Source: DASUDX01 sp036275365 (lineage in GTDB: Bacteria > Pseudomonadota > Gammaproteobacteria > Nevskiales > Nevskiaceae). Taken from it: a DNA stretch of 36,301 nt. Shown here one piece after another: positions 1 through 8,043 of this stretch (positions are counted from its first letter, which is position 1; each line of letters begins with the position of its first letter). Under the pieces are notes generated by a model. That model was not told the origin of the DNA. It did not search any database and was given only the letters and a program-made list of their open reading frames with translations. The position numbers were made by a program, and so were the translations under genes. The stretch lies in NCBI GenBank assembly GCA_036275365.1, contig DASUDX010000064.1, forward strand, positions 1 to 36,301, given 5' to 3'.

Positions 1-1569
1 CAGGCCCAGCGCGCCGAGGCCGAGACCCAGCGCCGCGCAGTGGAGGCGCGCAACCAGCAGCTCAAGGCGCTGGCCGACTTCCAGAGTCGCTGGCTGTCGC
101 GCGCCGATGTCACCGAACTCTCGCGTGATCTGCTGGTGCGCCTGCGCAGCGGGATCGACGCGGCGGCTGGCGAGCCGGCGTTCGCGGATCTTGACCGGGA
201 GCAGCTGGATCGCTTCTTCGATCGCCTCTCGGCCAGCGCGATCCCGGCCGATGTGGCGCGGGCGGCCCTGGCGGCCCAGCTGCTGCATCCGGCGCTGGAG
301 GAGATCGAGCGGCTGCTGGCCGGCCCGCAGGCCGAGGTCGGTGGCGTGGAGCCGGCCTTGCGCGCGAGCCTCGGGCGCGCCTATCACGATCTGGGCCTGT
401 TCCAGGAAGCGGCCACCCAGCTGGAACAGGCGGTGGGCGTGCTGGCCCGGTCCGAGCCCGAGGACAGCGCGGAGCTGCTGCGCGCGCGGCTGAGCTGGCT
501 GGAGGCGCGCTTCCAGCTCGGGGAGTACGCCGAGGGTCTGCCCGAGGCGCGCCGCGTGCTGGCCCTGACCAGCGACGGCGGCGATACCGAACTGGAACTG
601 CTGGCCGGCACCGCGCTCGCCCGCTTGCTGCTGGAGTCCGGCGATGCCGATGCGGCCCTGGTTCAGCTGGAGACCTCGCTGGCCCTGGCCCAGCAGCGCG
701 GCCTCTCCGGCGAGGACCCCCAGGTGCTGCGCATCCGCCAGCAGCGGGCCCGGGCCCTGGCACGCAAGTCGCGCTATCCGGAAGTGCTCGCCGAGACCCA
801 GGCGCTGCGCGCCGTGCTCGAGAAGGCCGGTGGCCGCAGCAGCCGGCAGCTGCGCAATGTCTATGGCTCGCTGGTCGAGGCGGCCTACATGGTTCGCGAT
901 CTGTCCACCGCCCGCGAGGTGGCCGCGATTGCCTACGAGCGCACCCGTCAGGATCTCGGCGAGACCCATCCGGAAACCCTGGGGGCGTTGCAGAACTACG
1001 CCAACGTGCAGTTCGCCGATGAGCAGTACGACGCGGCGCGGACCCTGCAGGAACATCTGGTGGAGCAGCGCGCACGCACGCTGGGCATCGAGCATCCGCT
1101 GACGCTGGCCGCCCGCTTCAATCTCGCCCTCACGCTCTACAACATGGGCCGCTACGAGGACGCGCTGCGCCTGCGCCAGGCGGTTCTGGAGGCGCGCCGG
1201 CGGCGGCTCGGGGCCGAGCATCAACACACCCTGAGCACGGCCTCGGTGACCGCGCGCACGCTCAATGCACTGGGTCGCCATGCACAGGCGCTGGAGCTGA
1301 TCGAGACCACGCTGGCCACGCTGGTGAGCCGCCAGGGCGAGTCCCACACCGATACGCTGATCGCCCGGGAGGTGCGGGCGTCGGTCCTGCAGGGCCTCGG
1401 GCGCACGGCGGAGGCGCTCGCCGAGCTCCGACGCGCCCACGACGGCACCCTGGCACACCACGGCCCGGCCCACCGGCGTACCCAGACCCTGCAGGACATG
1501 CTGCGGCGCGCCTGCCAGGGCCGGCGCGAGGCAGCCTGTCAGCTGCCGCCGGCGGTGACGGCGCCATGA
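1..1569 (+). CDS. TPR-repeat protein, 5'-truncated by the window edge
   Basis: The reading frame is open from base 1, so the true start lies upstream; 522 residues are visible. A GTG at 40 is the first possible start inside the window, but the residues before it continue the same charged helix, so I do not take it as the start. The visible part opens with a Glu/Ala/Arg-rich helix of the kind that follows a membrane anchor, then becomes all-helical with tetratricopeptide repeats. The last third (about codons 300-500) has the TPR_10/12 style, with repeated 'lG.eHp.Tl.a' units followed by 'nLA..l...GrYedAl'. Such repeats bind proteins. In related bacteria this kind of C-terminus often follows a Ser/Thr kinase or other signalling domain, but no such domain is visible here. 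The stop overlaps the ATG of the TIR-WD40 gene (ATGA at 1566-1569), so the two are probably translated together. Confidence 0.85.
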   Translation, partial: QAQRAEAETQRRAVEARNQQLKALADFQSRWLSRADVTELSRDLLVRLRSGIDAAAGEPAFADLDREQLDRFFDRLSASAIPADVARAALAAQLLHPALEEIERLLAGPQAEVGGVEPALRASLGRAYHDLGLFQEAATQLEQAVGVLARSEPEDSAELLRARLSWLEARFQLGEYAEGLPEARRVLALTSDGGDTELELLAGTALARLLLESGDADAALVQLETSLALAQQRGLSGEDPQVLRIRQQRARALARKSRYPEVLAETQALRAVLEKAGGRSSRQLRNVYGSLVEAAYMVRDLSTAREVAAIAYERTRQDLGETHPETLGALQNYANVQFADEQYDAARTLQEHLVEQRARTLGIEHPLTLAARFNLALTLYNMGRYEDALRLRQAVLEARRRRLGAEHQHTLSTASVTARTLNALGRHAQALELIETTLATLVSRQGESHTDTLIAREVRASVLQGLGRTAEALAELRRAHDGTLAHHGPAHRRTQTLQDMLRRACQGRREAACQLPPAVTAP

Positions 1570-4500
1570 GTACCCGGACCGAGTCCGGCGCGGCGAGCGC
1601 CTCCGCTCGCCCGGCCGCCCGCTACTGGGCCTTCATCAGCTACAGCCATGCCGACGAGGCCTGGGCGCGCTGGCTGCATCGGGCGCTGGAGACCTACCGG
1701 GTGCCGGCCCGGCTGGTCGGGCGCGAGCACCCGGACGGACCGATCCCGCGCCGGCTGTTCCCGGTGTTCCGCGACCGTGACGAGCTGCCGAGCAGCCACG
1801 AGCTGGGGGCGGTGATCCAGCAGGCGCTGAGCCAGTCGCGGTACCTGGTGGTGATCTGTTCCCCGCAGGCGGCGCGCAGCCGCTGGGTCGACGAGGAGAT
1901 CCGCAGCTTCAAGCGGCTGGGCCGCGAGCAGCGGGTGCTGGCGCTGATCGTCGATGGCGAGCCCCACGCGGCAGACCCGGAGCGCGAGTGTTTCCCGGCG
2001 GCGCTGAAGGTGAATCTCGCCGATGGCAGCGCCTCCGAGCCGATCGCCGCGGACGCCCGGCCGTTCGCCGATCACAAGCACGGTGCCCGCCTGAAGCTGA
2101 TCGCCGGCATGCTCGGCCTCGGCTATGACGAGCTGGTGCAGCGCGAGCGGGTGCGCCGGCGCTGGCAGCTGCTGCAGAAGGTGGCGGTCGCGGCCGCCGC
2201 CGTCGCGGTGCTGGCAGGGGTGTGGCTGCGCTTCGAACAGCGTGAGCAGCAGCGTGCCGAGGAGGCGCGTCTGGACCGGCTGGTGCTGCTCGGCCAGCAG
2301 GAGCTGGCGCAGACCCGCCATGCCCGCGCCGCGGTCTATTTCCACGCCGCGCTGGCCGGTGGACGCGACACCCCGGCGTTGCGCTACCGCCTGGCCCGTG
2401 CGCTGCAGCCGGTGGATGCCGTGCTGCCCGAGGCGCAGTCCACCGGGGTGGCGGTGATCCGCGCCGGCCTGCACGCGGACGGCGACCATCTGCTGCTGGC
2501 CGGCGGCACCCATCTTGACTGGTGGAGCCTGCAACAGGGCCGCAGCCTGCGCCGGGTCGACTCGCCGCTGCGGCTGTTTGCCGGTCGTCCACGCTTCACC
2601 GAGGACGCGGGGCTCGCCCTGATCAGCGGGTCCAGCGAGCCGGATGGCTCGATGTTCGCCACCCAGACCTGCGTGCTGCCGCGGACGCCGGGCAAGCCGC
2701 TCTACTGCGTCCCCGGCAACACCTGGGCCGGCGCCGGTGCGCGCATCAGCCCGGCTGGCGACCGCCTGCTGCTCGAGCAGACCCCGCCGCCGCGCGAGGG
2801 GGGACCGCCCGAGGTGCCCACTGTGGTGGTACGCGCGCTCGACGACGGCCGGGTGCTGGCGGTGCTGAAGGCCGGGCAGGGCACCGTCACCGGTTCGTTC
2901 TCGGCCGATGGTCGCTGGATTCTGACCGGCGGTGAGGGCGAGGGCACGCTGCGCATCTGGGATGCACAGAGCTACCGCCTGGCACGCACCATCCAGCCGC
3001 GCCAGCGCATCGCCCACTCCGCCTACTGGACCGGGCGTGGCCAGGAGATCCTCAGCATCAACGAGGCCGGAGCGGTGAAGCTCTACGACGGTGACAGCGG
3101 CGAGTTGCTGGACGGACTGGGCAGCCACCGGCTGTTCGCCCTGGCCGCGGAACCGGCGGGGCAGCGCTGGTGGCTCACCAGCAGCCTCGACGGCATCAAG
3201 GTGTGGGATCTCGACAGCGGCCGGGCGGTGTTCCAGTCCGAGGCGATCGGCGGCTTCCACGGCGACTATCAGCTGTCCGCCGACGGCCGCTTCCTGATCG
3301 CCAACAGCGATCGGGGCCGGCCTGCGCTCTGGGATGTGCGCGCCGGCAGCCGCCAGCACTTCCTCGATGTGCTGCCCTCGGCCGTCGCCGAGACGCTGTT
3401 CTCCAGCGACGGCGAGCGGATCATCGTGGTGGGCGTCGAGGGCGAGATCCGCCAGCTCAGCCGCGCCGCCCTGCAGCGTCCCCGTGCGCGCCTGGCACAT
3501 GCGCCCTACATCAATCCGCTGGAGGCGAGCGGCATCGGCGCGCTGATCACCGAGTCCGCTGGCGGCGCCTGGGTCAGTGGCGGTGCCGATGGCGCCGTGC
3601 GCCGCTGGGATGCCCGGGCGCTGGTCGCGCTGGGGGCACTCAAGGCCCACGACAGCGCGGTCACCCGCCTGGTCGAGGCGACCGAGGCCGGGCTGATCGT
3701 CTCCGCCGACAGCCAGGGACGGATCGTCGCCTGGGACGGGCATTCGGCCGCGCCGCGCTGGCAGGTGGAGGCGGAGGCAGTGGCCTCGATGGTGGCCACC
3801 GCCGAGCATCTTCTGGTGCTGGTGGACGACCATCGGCTGCAGTGGCGACGGCTCGTCGACGGCAGCCTGCAGTCCGAGCAGCGGCTGGAGGCGCCGCTAT
3901 CCCAGATCGCCCAGCTCGGTGGCGGGCGGATCCTGCTGCTCGGCCAGGATGGAACCGCGAGCCTGCTGGCGCCCAGTGCGGAGCCGGGGGTGGTGGCGCC
4001 CCGTCTGCTGTTCGGGGGACAGCCGGTCAGTCAGGTGCAGATCGATCCCCGCTCGGCACAGCTACTGGTGGCCACCGCCGAGGGTGGTCTACGCCTCCAC
4101 GGTCCGGACGCCGGTCCGCCGCAGGCCGAGCTGCCGGCCAAGCGCAGCCGTCTCGGTCTGGTCACCCGGCTGGCGCTGTCGCGCGACGGCGAGACGATCG
4201 CCGCCGGCACCGGCAGCGGACAGATCCTGCTCTGGCACTGGCCGAGCGATCGCAGCACCATGCTGGCCACCGATGGCGGCGCGATCAGCGAGCTGGCCTT
4301 CGGCAGCTCGGACCGCCTGCTGGCGAGCAGCGATGACAGCGGGCTGCTGCAACTCTGGGATGTGGCCAGCGGCAGTCCGCTGGATCGCCTGGGCCTGAAG
4401 CTGGAGACCATCACCCACCTGCAGTTTTCACCGGACGGACGCCATCTGGCGGCCGTGGAGCGGGTCCAGGACGAGCTGCAGGTCTGGGATGTCCAGCTGG

Positions 4501-4640
4501 ACACCCGCTCCGCCGAGGCCATTGCCCAGCGACTCGCCTGTGCCGTGCCCTGGCGCCTGCAGGGGCTGGATCTGGTGGCCCACCGCCCCGACCCGGCCGC
4601 CTGCGCCGGCGCGACCGCCGAGATCGCGCCGGCGCCCTGA
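1566..4640 (+). CDS. TIR domain - transmembrane - WD40 repeat protein
   Basis: A 1024-residue protein with three parts. Residues about 20-170 form a TIR domain: FISYSHAD at 23-30 (box 1), FRDRDELP at 68-75, and SRWVDEE at 105-111. Glu111 lies at the spacing where NAD-cleaving TIR domains keep their catalytic Glu. Residues about 206-221 are one hydrophobic segment, flanked by Arg on the N side and by a charged helix on the C side. From about 290 to the end are WD40-type blades with recurring WD or W-x-W endings (IWDAQS, VWDLDS, RWDARA, LWDVAS, VWDVQL), probably making one or two beta-propellers. The likely topology is a TIR in the cytoplasm and a propeller outside the inner membrane, but the order could be reversed. 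It is co-translated with the upstream TPR gene. The role could be signalling, NAD-depleting defence or protein scaffolding; the sequence does not decide. The TIR assignment is strong and NADase activity is inference. Confidence 0.88.
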   Translation: MSTRTESGAASASARPAARYWAFISYSHADEAWARWLHRALETYRVPARLVGREHPDGPIPRRLFPVFRDRDELPSSHELGAVIQQALSQSRYLVVICSPQAARSRWVDEEIRSFKRLGREQRVLALIVDGEPHAADPERECFPAALKVNLADGSASEPIAADARPFADHKHGARLKLIAGMLGLGYDELVQRERVRRRWQLLQKVAVAAAAVAVLAGVWLRFEQREQQRAEEARLDRLVLLGQQELAQTRHARAAVYFHAALAGGRDTPALRYRLARALQPVDAVLPEAQSTGVAVIRAGLHADGDHLLLAGGTHLDWWSLQQGRSLRRVDSPLRLFAGRPRFTEDAGLALISGSSEPDGSMFATQTCVLPRTPGKPLYCVPGNTWAGAGARISPAGDRLLLEQTPPPREGGPPEVPTVVVRALDDGRVLAVLKAGQGTVTGSFSADGRWILTGGEGEGTLRIWDAQSYRLARTIQPRQRIAHSAYWTGRGQEILSINEAGAVKLYDGDSGELLDGLGSHRLFALAAEPAGQRWWLTSSLDGIKVWDLDSGRAVFQSEAIGGFHGDYQLSADGRFLIANSDRGRPALWDVRAGSRQHFLDVLPSAVAETLFSSDGERIIVVGVEGEIRQLSRAALQRPRARLAHAPYINPLEASGIGALITESAGGAWVSGGADGAVRRWDARALVALGALKAHDSAVTRLVEATEAGLIVSADSQGRIVAWDGHSAAPRWQVEAEAVASMVATAEHLLVLVDDHRLQWRRLVDGSLQSEQRLEAPLSQIAQLGGGRILLLGQDGTASLLAPSAEPGVVAPRLLFGGQPVSQVQIDPRSAQLLVATAEGGLRLHGPDAGPPQAELPAKRSRLGLVTRLALSRDGETIAAGTGSGQILLWHWPSDRSTMLATDGGAISELAFGSSDRLLASSDDSGLLQLWDVASGSPLDRLGLKLETITHLQFSPDGRHLAAVERVQDELQVWDVQLDTRSAEAIAQRLACAVPWRLQGLDLVAHRPDPAACAGATAEIAPAP

Positions 4641-4660
4641 GCGCCCGACAGGCGGCTGCG

Positions 4661-4666
4661 TACAAT
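4661..4666 (+). promoter_or_regulatory. Putative -10 box of the proS promoter
   Basis: TACAAT matches the sigma-70 -10 consensus at five of six bases and stands out in GC-rich surroundings. It lies 28 nt before the proS ATG and 20 nt after the stop of the TIR gene. A weak -35 (CTGAGC, 4637-4642) lies 18 nt upstream, overlapping that stop codon. No clear Shine-Dalgarno precedes the proS ATG. Confidence 0.4.
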
Positions 4667-4694
4667 CGCGGCTGATCTTCCGCCGCCCGTCCTC

Positions 4695-6395
4695 ATGCGC
4701 CTGTCCCGCTTTCCCCTCCACACCGCCAAGGAAACCCCGGCCGATGCCGAGATCGTCAGCCATCAGCTGATGCAGCGGGCCGGCTTCATCCGCAAGCTCG
4801 GGGCGGGTCTCTACACCTGGATGCCGATCGGCCTGAAGGTGCTCCGCAAGATCGAGACCATCGTCCGCGAGGAGATGAACCGCGCCGGTGCGGTGGAGCT
4901 GCTGATGCCCAGCGTGCATCCGGCCGAGCTGTGGCAGGAATCCGGACGCTGGGAGGTGATGGGCGCCGAGATGCTGCGCCTGCGCGATCGCCACCAGAAC
5001 GAGTTCTGCTACGGCCCGACCCACGAGGAGGTGATCACCCACCATGTGCGCCAGGACCTCAAGAGCTACCGTCAGCTGCCGGTCCACTACTACCAGATCC
5101 AGACCAAGTTCCGTGACGAGCGGCGGCCGCGCTTCGGCGTGATGCGCGCCCGCGAATTCATCATGAAGGACGGCTACTCCTTCCACCTCGACGAGGCGAG
5201 CCTCATCGAGGAGTACCTCAACATGCGCGCCACCTACATCCGCATCTTCACCCGCCTGGGGGTGGACTTCCGCCCGGTGAAGGCGGACAGCGGCGCCATC
5301 GGCGGTGCCCGCAGCGAGGAGTTCCATGTGCTCGCCCAGGCCGGCGAGGACTTGCTGGCGGTCTCCACCGGCAGCGACTACGCCGCCAATGTCGAGGCCG
5401 CCGAGTGCCGGCCCAGCGGTCAGCCGCGGCCGGCGCCGAGCCAGTCGCGGGCGCAGGTGCCCACCCCCACCCAGAAGACCTGCGAGGCGGTGGCCGCGCT
5501 GCTGGGCGCTCCGCTGGCGCAGACGCTCAAGCTGATCGTGGTCAAGGGCCGCGACGGCGGCCTGCTGGCGCTCGCCCTGCGCGGCGACCACAGCCTCAAC
5601 CCGGTGAAGGCCGAGAAGCATCCGCGCATCGCCAGCCCGCTGACCCTGGCCAGCGAGGCCGAGATCCAGGCCGCCTTCGACTGCCCGCCGGGCTTTCTCG
5701 GTCCGGTCGGTGCACGCATTCCGCTGCTCGCCGACCACGCCGCGGCCGAGCTGGCGGATTTCATCTGCGGGGCCAATGTCGAGGGCTTCCACAGCCGCGG
5801 CGTCAACTGGGGGCGCGACTGCGCCGAGCCCGAGACCGCCGATCTGCGCCTGATCCAGGAGGGCGATCCGAGCCCCGACGGCCACGGCACCGTGCGCCTG
5901 CTGCGCGGCATCGAAGGCGGCCACATCTTCCAGCTCGGCCAGAAGTACTCCAAGGCCATGGGCCTGTCCGTGCTCGACGAGAAGGGCGCGGCGGTGACCC
6001 CGGAGATGGGCTGCTACGGCATCGGCGTGTCGCGCCTGGCGGCGGCGGTGATCGAACAGAAGCACGATGGCGCCGGCATGATCTGGCCCGATGCCATCGC
6101 CCCGTTCCGCCTGGTGATCTGCCCGATCGGCCTCGACAAGTCCGAGGCCGTGCGCAGCGCCAGCGAGGCGCTCTACCAGGGCCTGCTCGCCGCCGGTGTG
6201 GATGTGGCGCTGGACGACCGCGGCCTGCGCCCGGGTGCGATGTTCGCCGATGTCGAGCTGATCGGCATCCCGCACCGGGTGGTGATCGGTGACAAGGGCC
6301 TGGCCCAGAACCAGTTCGAGTACAAGCACCGCGCCGCCAGCGGCAACGAGATGATCCCCGCCACCCTCGAGGCGGTGCGGGCGCGGCTCGGCTGA
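4695..6395 (+). CDS. proS: Prolyl-tRNA synthetase (bacterial type)
   Basis: Class II aminoacyl-tRNA synthetase of 566 residues, close to the usual bacterial ProS length of about 570. It charges tRNA-Pro with proline in the cytoplasm. The class II core is at residues 1-220, with the proline/ATP-site segment GPTHEE at 107-112 and motif 2 around TKFRDERRPRFG (137-148). The inserted editing domain that clears mischarged Ala-tRNA-Pro lies at roughly 225-385. Motif 3 follows (GCYGIGVSRL, about 437-447), and then the anticodon-binding domain to the end. The N-terminus MRLSRFPLHTAKETPADAE matches the family start, so ATG 4695 is well supported. It probably has its own promoter and is followed after 29 nt by the lytic transglycosylase gene. 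Nothing is missing or unusual. Confidence 0.98.
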   Translation: MRLSRFPLHTAKETPADAEIVSHQLMQRAGFIRKLGAGLYTWMPIGLKVLRKIETIVREEMNRAGAVELLMPSVHPAELWQESGRWEVMGAEMLRLRDRHQNEFCYGPTHEEVITHHVRQDLKSYRQLPVHYYQIQTKFRDERRPRFGVMRAREFIMKDGYSFHLDEASLIEEYLNMRATYIRIFTRLGVDFRPVKADSGAIGGARSEEFHVLAQAGEDLLAVSTGSDYAANVEAAECRPSGQPRPAPSQSRAQVPTPTQKTCEAVAALLGAPLAQTLKLIVVKGRDGGLLALALRGDHSLNPVKAEKHPRIASPLTLASEAEIQAAFDCPPGFLGPVGARIPLLADHAAAELADFICGANVEGFHSRGVNWGRDCAEPETADLRLIQEGDPSPDGHGTVRLLRGIEGGHIFQLGQKYSKAMGLSVLDEKGAAVTPEMGCYGIGVSRLAAAVIEQKHDGAGMIWPDAIAPFRLVICPIGLDKSEAVRSASEALYQGLLAAGVDVALDDRGLRPGAMFADVELIGIPHRVVIGDKGLAQNQFEYKHRAASGNEMIPATLEAVRARLG

Positions 6396-6424
6396 GCACG
6401 GGACCGGGGCGGCGAGGCACGGCC

Positions 6425-6994
6425 ATGAGCATCGCGCGCATCCTGCTGCTGCTGTGGGGCCTGGGCGCCGCGCCGGTGCTGGCCGGGCCGCGCGGCGAGC
6501 TCGATCCGGAGCTGCGCGAGGCGCTCAGCGCCGCCCTGCAGGATGCCGACAGCTTCGAGGACCGCTTCACCGCCGAGGTCTGGCTGGCCGACATGTCGCA
6601 GCGCCTGGCGCGCTACATGCCCGACGCCGCGGAGCGGGTGGAGTTCCTCCAGCAGGTGCACCGCGAGGCCACCCGCGCCCGCATCCCGCCGGAGCTGGCG
6701 CTGGCGGTGATCCATGTGGAGAGCCGCTTCGATCGCTTCGCGATCAGCGTCGCCGGCGCCCAGGGTTACATGCAGATCATGCCGTTCTGGCTCAAGGAGA
6801 TTGCCGGGCCGGAGGAGAACCTCTTCCACACCCGCACCAATCTGCGGATGGGCTGCACCATCCTGCGCCACTACCTCGACAAGGAACGCGGCAATCTGTT
6901 CAACGCGCTCGGCCGCTACAACGGCTCGCTGGGCCGCGCGGAGTATCCCAACAAGGTGCTGGACGCGCTCAACCAGCGCTGGTTTCGCGGCTGA
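6425..6994 (+). CDS. Lytic transglycosylase, SLT domain
   Basis: A 189-residue exported murein lyase of the Slt70-like C-terminal domain family, which cleaves the MurNAc-GlcNAc bond of peptidoglycan in the periplasm. A signal peptide is clear: a hydrophobic stretch at residues 4-20 ending VLA before Gly21. The catalytic Glu is Glu99 in the motif HVESRFD. Further family motifs are GAQGYMQIMP (113-122) and GRYNGS near the C-terminus. There is no lipobox cysteine and no LysM or other wall-binding domain, so it is a minimal, probably soluble enzyme. It lies 29 nt after proS and is likely cotranscribed; a GAGG sits about 10 nt before the ATG. A small SLT gene next to proS is a common arrangement in gammaproteobacteria (from memory). 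It converges with the Ycf48-like gene across a 51-nt gap that holds only a weak 5-bp hairpin (7032-7044). Confidence 0.92.
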   Translation: MSIARILLLLWGLGAAPVLAGPRGELDPELREALSAALQDADSFEDRFTAEVWLADMSQRLARYMPDAAERVEFLQQVHREATRARIPPELALAVIHVESRFDRFAISVAGAQGYMQIMPFWLKEIAGPEENLFHTRTNLRMGCTILRHYLDKERGNLFNALGRYNGSLGRAEYPNKVLDALNQRWFRG

Positions 6995-7045
6995 GCCGCG
7001 CCGCGGTGGCGCCGCAGCGGACGGCGCAGCGGCCGGGTTCCGGCT

Positions 7046-8035
7046 TCAGGACGGCGGGCGCTGGCGCTCCACCCCGCGGTCACCCACCAGCACCCACTCG
7101 CCGTCGCGCAGGCGCAGGCCGGTGAGCGTCTCGTCAATGCCGCTCTGGGCGCGTGGCAGGCGCTGGGCGCGGGCATCCGGGCCGATCCGCAGCACGGTGC
7201 CCTCGGCACCCACCAGCAGGACCTCGCCGCTGTCCAGGCGGTGACCGCCGAAGAAGCTGGTGGTGGTGCCGGTGTCCACTGCCGTCCACACCCCGCTGGC
7301 CAGATCCTCGCATCGGTAGACATTGCCGCGCATGCCATAGGCCAGCGCGCCGCGTTCGCCCCAGGGCAGCACGCCGAAGAACGAGCCCTCGTAGCCGCTG
7401 CTCTGGCGCTGCCAGCTCTCGCCGTCGGCGGACTGGGCGATCAGCCCGCGCTCACCCACCACCACCAGGCGGCCGTCGGCCAGCCGGGTCATGGCGTTGA
7501 GGTGCAGGCGCTCCTCCGAGAGGGTGGGGATCTCCACCTCGCGCCACTGGCGGCCGCCATCGTCGCTGCGCCGGACCAGACCAAAGGCGCCCACCGCGAG
7601 CACCCGCTGGGCATCCAGCGCCTGCACGGCAAACAGCGGCGAGGTCAGTTCCGGCTGCCAGCTCACCAGGCTCCAGCGCTCGCCACCGTCCTCGGTGCGC
7701 AGCACGGCGGCGTCGTGGCCCACCGCCCAGCCGATGCGGGCATCGAGAAAGCTGACCGCGGTGAGGGCGGTATCGACCGGGCTCGCCACCTGACGCCAGG
7801 ACTGGCCGTCCTCGGAGAGCAGGATCAGGCCGTTGCCGCCCACCGCCACCAGGCGGGGACCGGCCTCGCCCAGGGCCATCAGCAGACCGCGGGTGGCCTG
7901 GGCGCTGATCAGCGCCGGCTGCGGACGCGGCTCGACCGTTCCGGCCTCGTTCGCCATCAGCGGGCCGCTGCTGCCGGCGGCGAGCAGGGTGGACAGCAAC
8001 AGGGCGCGCATCGCGCCGGGGCAGCAAGCAGGCAT
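7046..8035 (-). CDS. Ycf48/Hcf136-like BNR-repeat exported protein
   Basis: A 329-residue (or 321-residue) exported beta-propeller related to Ycf48/Hcf136, known in phototrophs as a photosystem II assembly factor. Nothing else here is photosynthetic, so only the fold carries over. The propeller shows BNR-type repeats such as LSEDGQSW, RTEDGGERW, RSDDGGRQW and QSADGESW, each followed by a strand with 'G..G'. A signal peptide starts at the internal ATG (8011) with MRALLLSTLLAAG and ends near residue MANEA. The outer ATG at 8035 adds eight residues (MPACCPGA) and is 8 nt from the RND stop; neither start has a good ribosome site. It is last in the DUF1302-DUF1329-RND-Ycf48 series, a set that recurs in hydrocarbon- and steroid-degrading bacteria. 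A role helping assembly or substrate delivery for the RND transporter is inference. Confidence 0.85.
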   Translation of the reverse strand: MPACCPGAMRALLLSTLLAAGSSGPLMANEAGTVEPRPQPALISAQATRGLLMALGEAGPRLVAVGGNGLILLSEDGQSWRQVASPVDTALTAVSFLDARIGWAVGHDAAVLRTEDGGERWSLVSWQPELTSPLFAVQALDAQRVLAVGAFGLVRRSDDGGRQWREVEIPTLSEERLHLNAMTRLADGRLVVVGERGLIAQSADGESWQRQSSGYEGSFFGVLPWGERGALAYGMRGNVYRCEDLASGVWTAVDTGTTTSFFGGHRLDSGEVLLVGAEGTVLRIGPDARAQRLPRAQSGIDETLTGLRLRDGEWVLVGDRGVERQRPPS

Positions 8036-8043
8036 GGCGGATC

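Noticed and set aside
1539..3833. Long minus-strand frame opposite the TPR and TIR-WD40 genes, and a similar one at 4428-6329 opposite proS
   Set aside because: Opposite unmistakable TIR, WD40 and ProS domains; composition typical of antisense shadows in GC-rich DNA.
7032..7044. GCCGG-GTT-CCGGC hairpin between the lytic transglycosylase and Ycf48-like genes as a terminator
   Set aside because: Only five base pairs, no T-run; such stems are expected by chance in this composition.
7046..8035. Ycf48-like protein as evidence of photosynthesis
   Set aside because: Only the propeller fold is shared; no photosystem, pigment or carbon-fixation gene is present, and the neighbours are hydrocarbon-related envelope genes.
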